64,000 nt of DNA from Homalodisca vitripennis (Eukaryota > Arthropoda > Insecta > Hemiptera > Cicadellidae): the NCBI RefSeq assembly GCF_021130785.1, contig NC_060207.1, positions 189,246,001 through 189,310,000 on the forward strand, read 5' to 3'. Made by a program: the position numbers and the translations under genes. Of the stretch, positions 39,801 to 44,669 are shown one piece after another. Positions within the stretch are counted from its first letter, which is position 1. The number at the start of each line of letters is the position of its first letter. The notes under the pieces were generated by a model. The model was given only the letters and a program-made list of their open reading frames with translations. It did not search any database and was not told where the DNA came from.

Positions 39801-42800
39801 CTCAAGCAACAACTACATGACCTAAAAACACAGAAATCTAAATCTCAGTGGAACTAGAAGACAAACTAAAACTGTCAGAAGAAATCACTGGAGAATTTAA
39901 AAGAAAAATCAGCATGTTGGAAAAAGAAAATGGAATTTATAAAAACCAAGCTAAAAAGTGAATGTAAACTTAAAGAAGACATTATTCAACCAATCCGAAA
40001 ACGAAAAATGCTGCCTCACAACACAAATAAACAATGTACTCTCAACCAACTCAGACCTTCGGAACAAAATAAAAAACTTGAAGCTGAAATGAATGACAAA
40101 TCTTTGTTAATCAATTCCTTAATGAGACAAACTATCAACTGGAAAGAAACAAGGACACTATAGAAGTGGGAACTAGAAGAAAATAAGTCCCTTCTCAAAG
40201 AAGTCACTTCAAATTATAAAAGAAACCTTAACCAAGATATTTGAGCAAGAATCAACTGCAAGAAGACACCTCAAACATCTTGAAAATATACTTGAGGTAG
40301 CAAACCTCCAACCCCCTTCAAGATTCCCTCATGAAACCAACCACCAAATGATTACTCAAAAAAAAAAAAACCAGCACCTTTTATAGCACCTCACTTCAAG
40401 TTGAAAAGAATAAAATACTACAGCTACAATGTCCTTGAAAATGAGTTAGCTCAAGAAAACCTACTCAGTAAAAGCAATGCGCCTCTAAACAAACAATGTT
40501 GCGCGGCTCCTGAAGTTGAACATGTTAAGGAGGGAAATGGTCAAACTCTAACTACAAATATTGTTTTTTACAACAACAGAGGGAACCAACCAGTCACCAG
40601 TGAACAGCCTCTCCGAGCAAAAAAAACCTTCCCCTATGTGGATATCCATGTGCCATTAAAGCCCAAGAAAAACTTCCACCAGCCTCTGCAAAGATACGGG
40701 GCCCTAAAGAAACTCTTGAGGACTTCTACACCAAGAATATTCCTATGTATCAAACACTAGCTAAAAGCGATCAAATGGTGCTAACAAAAAACAGTCCTAC
40801 CCCTGCAGACAACGTCTCCTCCCCTTGAAGTGGCAAATGCAGCACAAGACAAGTCTTTTTTTAGCCTCACCTCTCCTGAAATGGACCAAACACAAAAGAA
40901 AGTACAAATCAAAACAGTACAAAAACTCAAGCCTCCGCCGTCAACCCAATTCACTGTGTTCCACCAAAACATCAGAAAGCTAGCCAATAAGAGGGACAGA
41001 CTAAAACCACCTTTTTGCATGAAATTTCCTCTGATATACTTGTACTTACAGAACATGGCCTAACAAGTGAAAACCTTATAAAACACAACTCTGCCCGGAT
41101 ACAATCTCACAGCTGATTTCTGCAGAAAAAACCATGATTATGGGGGTGTTGCTATATTTTTGAAGGAAGGCTTCACTGTAGATAGTGATCCTCAATTTTT
41201 TCCATGACAAAAGTGAAGAGCTCATCTGTGAAATAGCAGTAGGAACCTTTAAGATTAACAAGTGCCAACTACACATAGTTGGAATATATCGACCACCTCA
41301 GGAAATCTAAAAGAAGGCCTACAAATTATCTCTAATATTCTGGAAGATATCAAGCCTCATAAAAATAGAATCCTTCTTATTGGAGATATAAATATTGACA
41401 ATCTTGCCAAAAACAACGCTAATGATAGACTAGAAGAAACTCTAGCTCTTCATGACATTAAACGATTGTCTATACCTTCCTCCAGAGTCACTCAACACAC
41501 TGCTAGTTCTATTGACTGTGTATGTACAAATTTTCCTTCCGACAACATTAAAGTAGACACTCTCAATACTGGACTATCCGACCACAAGGGACAACTGTGT
41601 GCTTTACAACTAATAATAAGCAGACTCCAAGCCAGTTTAAAAAGGTGTAATAAATCCCCAGACCATGGCATCGCTCAAATTAAGACTGTCAGAGTGTAAC
41701 TGGAGTGATGTATACAGTGCACAGTCACCCGAAGAATGCATACAACGCATTGATGGGAGTAGTAGCAATGGAGATGAATGCCACATGTCCCATAAAGAAA
41801 ACCAGGAATAAACTAAAAAAAAAACCTTGCTGACTATAGTGATGAGAGAGCAAATGAGCTTAAAGAAAACTACCTCAAATCATTACGTACATACGAGATG
41901 ACCGGGCAGCAAGAAGACAAAGATATAATGACACACAATAAGAAGCGCTATGACCTTAGACTAAGAGAGGTAAGACAAGAAGCTACTAACAAACATATTC
42001 GTCAGGCAAACAACAAATCCAAAGCTATATGGGAGGTCCATAAACAGCGAGAAAACATCCAAGAGGGGTCAGAAAGCAAAACAGCAATTTCAGCTGACTT
42101 ACAGCAGAAGGAGAGATTAACGACCCACTGGAAGTTGCTGAAAAATTCAACAACTACTTCTGCAGCATCAACACTGAAGAAACTCTGAGGACAGCTGGTT
42201 ACACGACACCACAGACCTTACCAACGCCAAGCCTGAGCCAGTACAACAGACTCTGACACTTACCCCCACTACTCCTCTAGAAGTCAAAGAAATAATCGGG
42301 AGCTTAAAGAACAGGGGCTCATGTGGGCTGGATGACATATCATCAACACTGACCAAGTACTGTGGTGATATCTTTGCCCCTCTATTAGCATGAAGTGATA
42401 AACAAATCTTTTGCATTTGGTATTTTTCCCCGCTGCAATGAAAATTGCTAAGGTATACCCAAAACTAAAAAAAAAGGATCCTCAACCGAAATGAGTAATT
42501 ACCGTCCCATTTCTAACCTCCCAACTGTTTCAAAAATTGTTGAAAAAAAATCGTTTTTAAGGAGACTCCTGGACCATTTAAATAAATTCAACCTTCTCCC
42601 TGAAAATCAGCATGGCTTTCTGAAGAGAGATCAACCACCACCGCCCTAATTGCTCTTTCTGGATATATCATAGACCAAATTGATAACAAGTACACCACAG
42701 CTATACTTCTTGACTACAGTAAGGCCTTTGATTGCCCTGGGACATCAAATTATTCTGAACAAACTCAAGAACCTAGGAATAGAGGGTATCACGCTTTGCT

Positions 42801-44611
42801 GGTTTAAGAGCTATCTTGAAGGACGATCCCAACTGGTTGAGGTAAAGCACACATCAAGACACGTAACCCAGACTGTCAGGTCAAAGTGTCTCCCTACTAC
42901 AAGGGGAGTCCCACAAGGCTCAGTGTTAGGTCCGGTACTGTTCATCCCTTTTAACATACGACTTCCCCAACTACATCAATGGACTACAGTACTGCAGTCA
43001 TGTACGCCGACGATACTACCTTACTTTGCAAAGGTAACACAGCTGAAGAACTTAGTGTAAATGCGTACATATCCTTAAATATGACATAGACTACTGTGCA
43101 TCAAATGACCTAGCAGCAAACCCACAAAAGAGAAAGCAGATAAATTTTGGGAGGAGGAGAGGGCAAATCCCAATTCTACCTGATGTCTCCCTCGAAGAAG
43201 AAAGCAAACTATTGGGCCTCACACTAGATGCAAACCTGACCTGGGGACCACACATAAATGAGCTGTGCAAAAAACTGAACTCTGCTGTCTATGTGGTGAG
43301 AAGACTAAAACATATAAGCTCCACAGATGTAGCTAAGGTAGCATAACCACTCACTTCTGGAGACTCACCTTAGGTATGGGATTGCAATATGGGGGGCCAC
43401 CTCTGTTGCAAATCTAAACAGAGTGCTCATTATTCAGAAAACAGCAATAAGATCACTAGCTGAACTAGATTGGCAAGCAAGCTGCAGAGAAGCCTTCAAG
43501 CAGCTTAAAAATTAAAAAACCGTCATTGCTATCTACATCCAAGAAGTGATAACTTCTGGTTGATAAAAATGGTCTTCCAGAGAAACTAAACCCATAGCCA
43601 TAACACCAGAAGCACATCAAGAATCCCTATTCCATGACACAGAACAATGCTTTTTTGAAAAGAAACCAACCTACATCGGGACAAAACTGTACAATCTTCT
43701 GCCGGATGACATCAGAGCACTAACGGGAGCTGCCCTGGGACACAGACTGGACACCTGGCTAACGGATCAACCCTTGTACTCTATTCAAGAATTCTACACT
43801 CTTGTCGGAGCATAGCCCGACACCATTGTATTGTATTATAACATTCTATGTAATTGACGCCATTTACTTTTCTTGACGAAAATGTAAATAAAGATTTATT
43901 CATTGATTGATTGATAGAACAATGATAGTTAATATGATGATTTTATAAATGTATTCATTTTCCTTATTTTGACTTTAAATCAAGACAGGAGTATCTACTT
44001 AGTTTATTTTAAAACAAATCGTTTTGATGGTATTCATCAATTCGAGAAGAATATTCGTCCAACTGTGTAAAAATGTATTTGACTGCTTGGTAGTGCACGG
44101 ATACCATGTATATAAAAATTCTTTTGGTCGCAAACCAAGTAATTAATGCACCACTGTTTTCAATTATTCATTGTTTTCTTTCCCATCGCTTCTTTAAGCG
44201 GTTCGAACACATGACAGTTTGGGGAGTAAGATTGATGTATGAAACATTGAGATTAGATATCCTGGGTAGTTTGAACTGAGAGAGAGGTCGTATGCAGTCA
44301 AAAATTGGAAGCTTAGTAGTCAATAGTGAGAAAAGAAACCAATTACTTTACATGCAACCAGAGCCATGAGAGTTTTGATTACAGAAAGATTTGGGGTTAG
44401 AGTCAAACAGCTCTAATCTTATGTGATCATTGCACGATTTTAATAGCTATAAATCCTTGCCCATATTTAATTAGAGCCACAAATACTCATTAAAATATAT
44501 TGTAGTAGTTACTGCTAGAACAACACACCCGAAGTCTTTATCGTTTACTTCTGATTGCAGGCGAATTTGATTTTCAAGCAGATTTGGAGAAGTTATTTAT
44601 TCTCTTTTTAT

Positions 44612-44669
<58 letters not shown>

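Larger units (their letters stand above)
39290..43913 (+). mobile_element. long CR1/L2-group LINE with PWWP-domain ORF1, inactive
   Basis: This is the most complete LINE in the window, about 4.6 kb. ORF1 remains at 39370-40760 and ORF2 at about 40950-43815. At the 3' end are AATAAA (43887-43892) and a tail of repeated ATTG (to about 43913). Many single-base shifts break both frames, so it is older than the 31.4-35.0 kb copy. Both elements share the ORF1 end block ([15 protein letters not shown] here) and the ORF2 layout, so they are relatives. It lies in TTC26 intron 10 in the sense direction. The 5' end is approximate. Confidence 0.85.
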
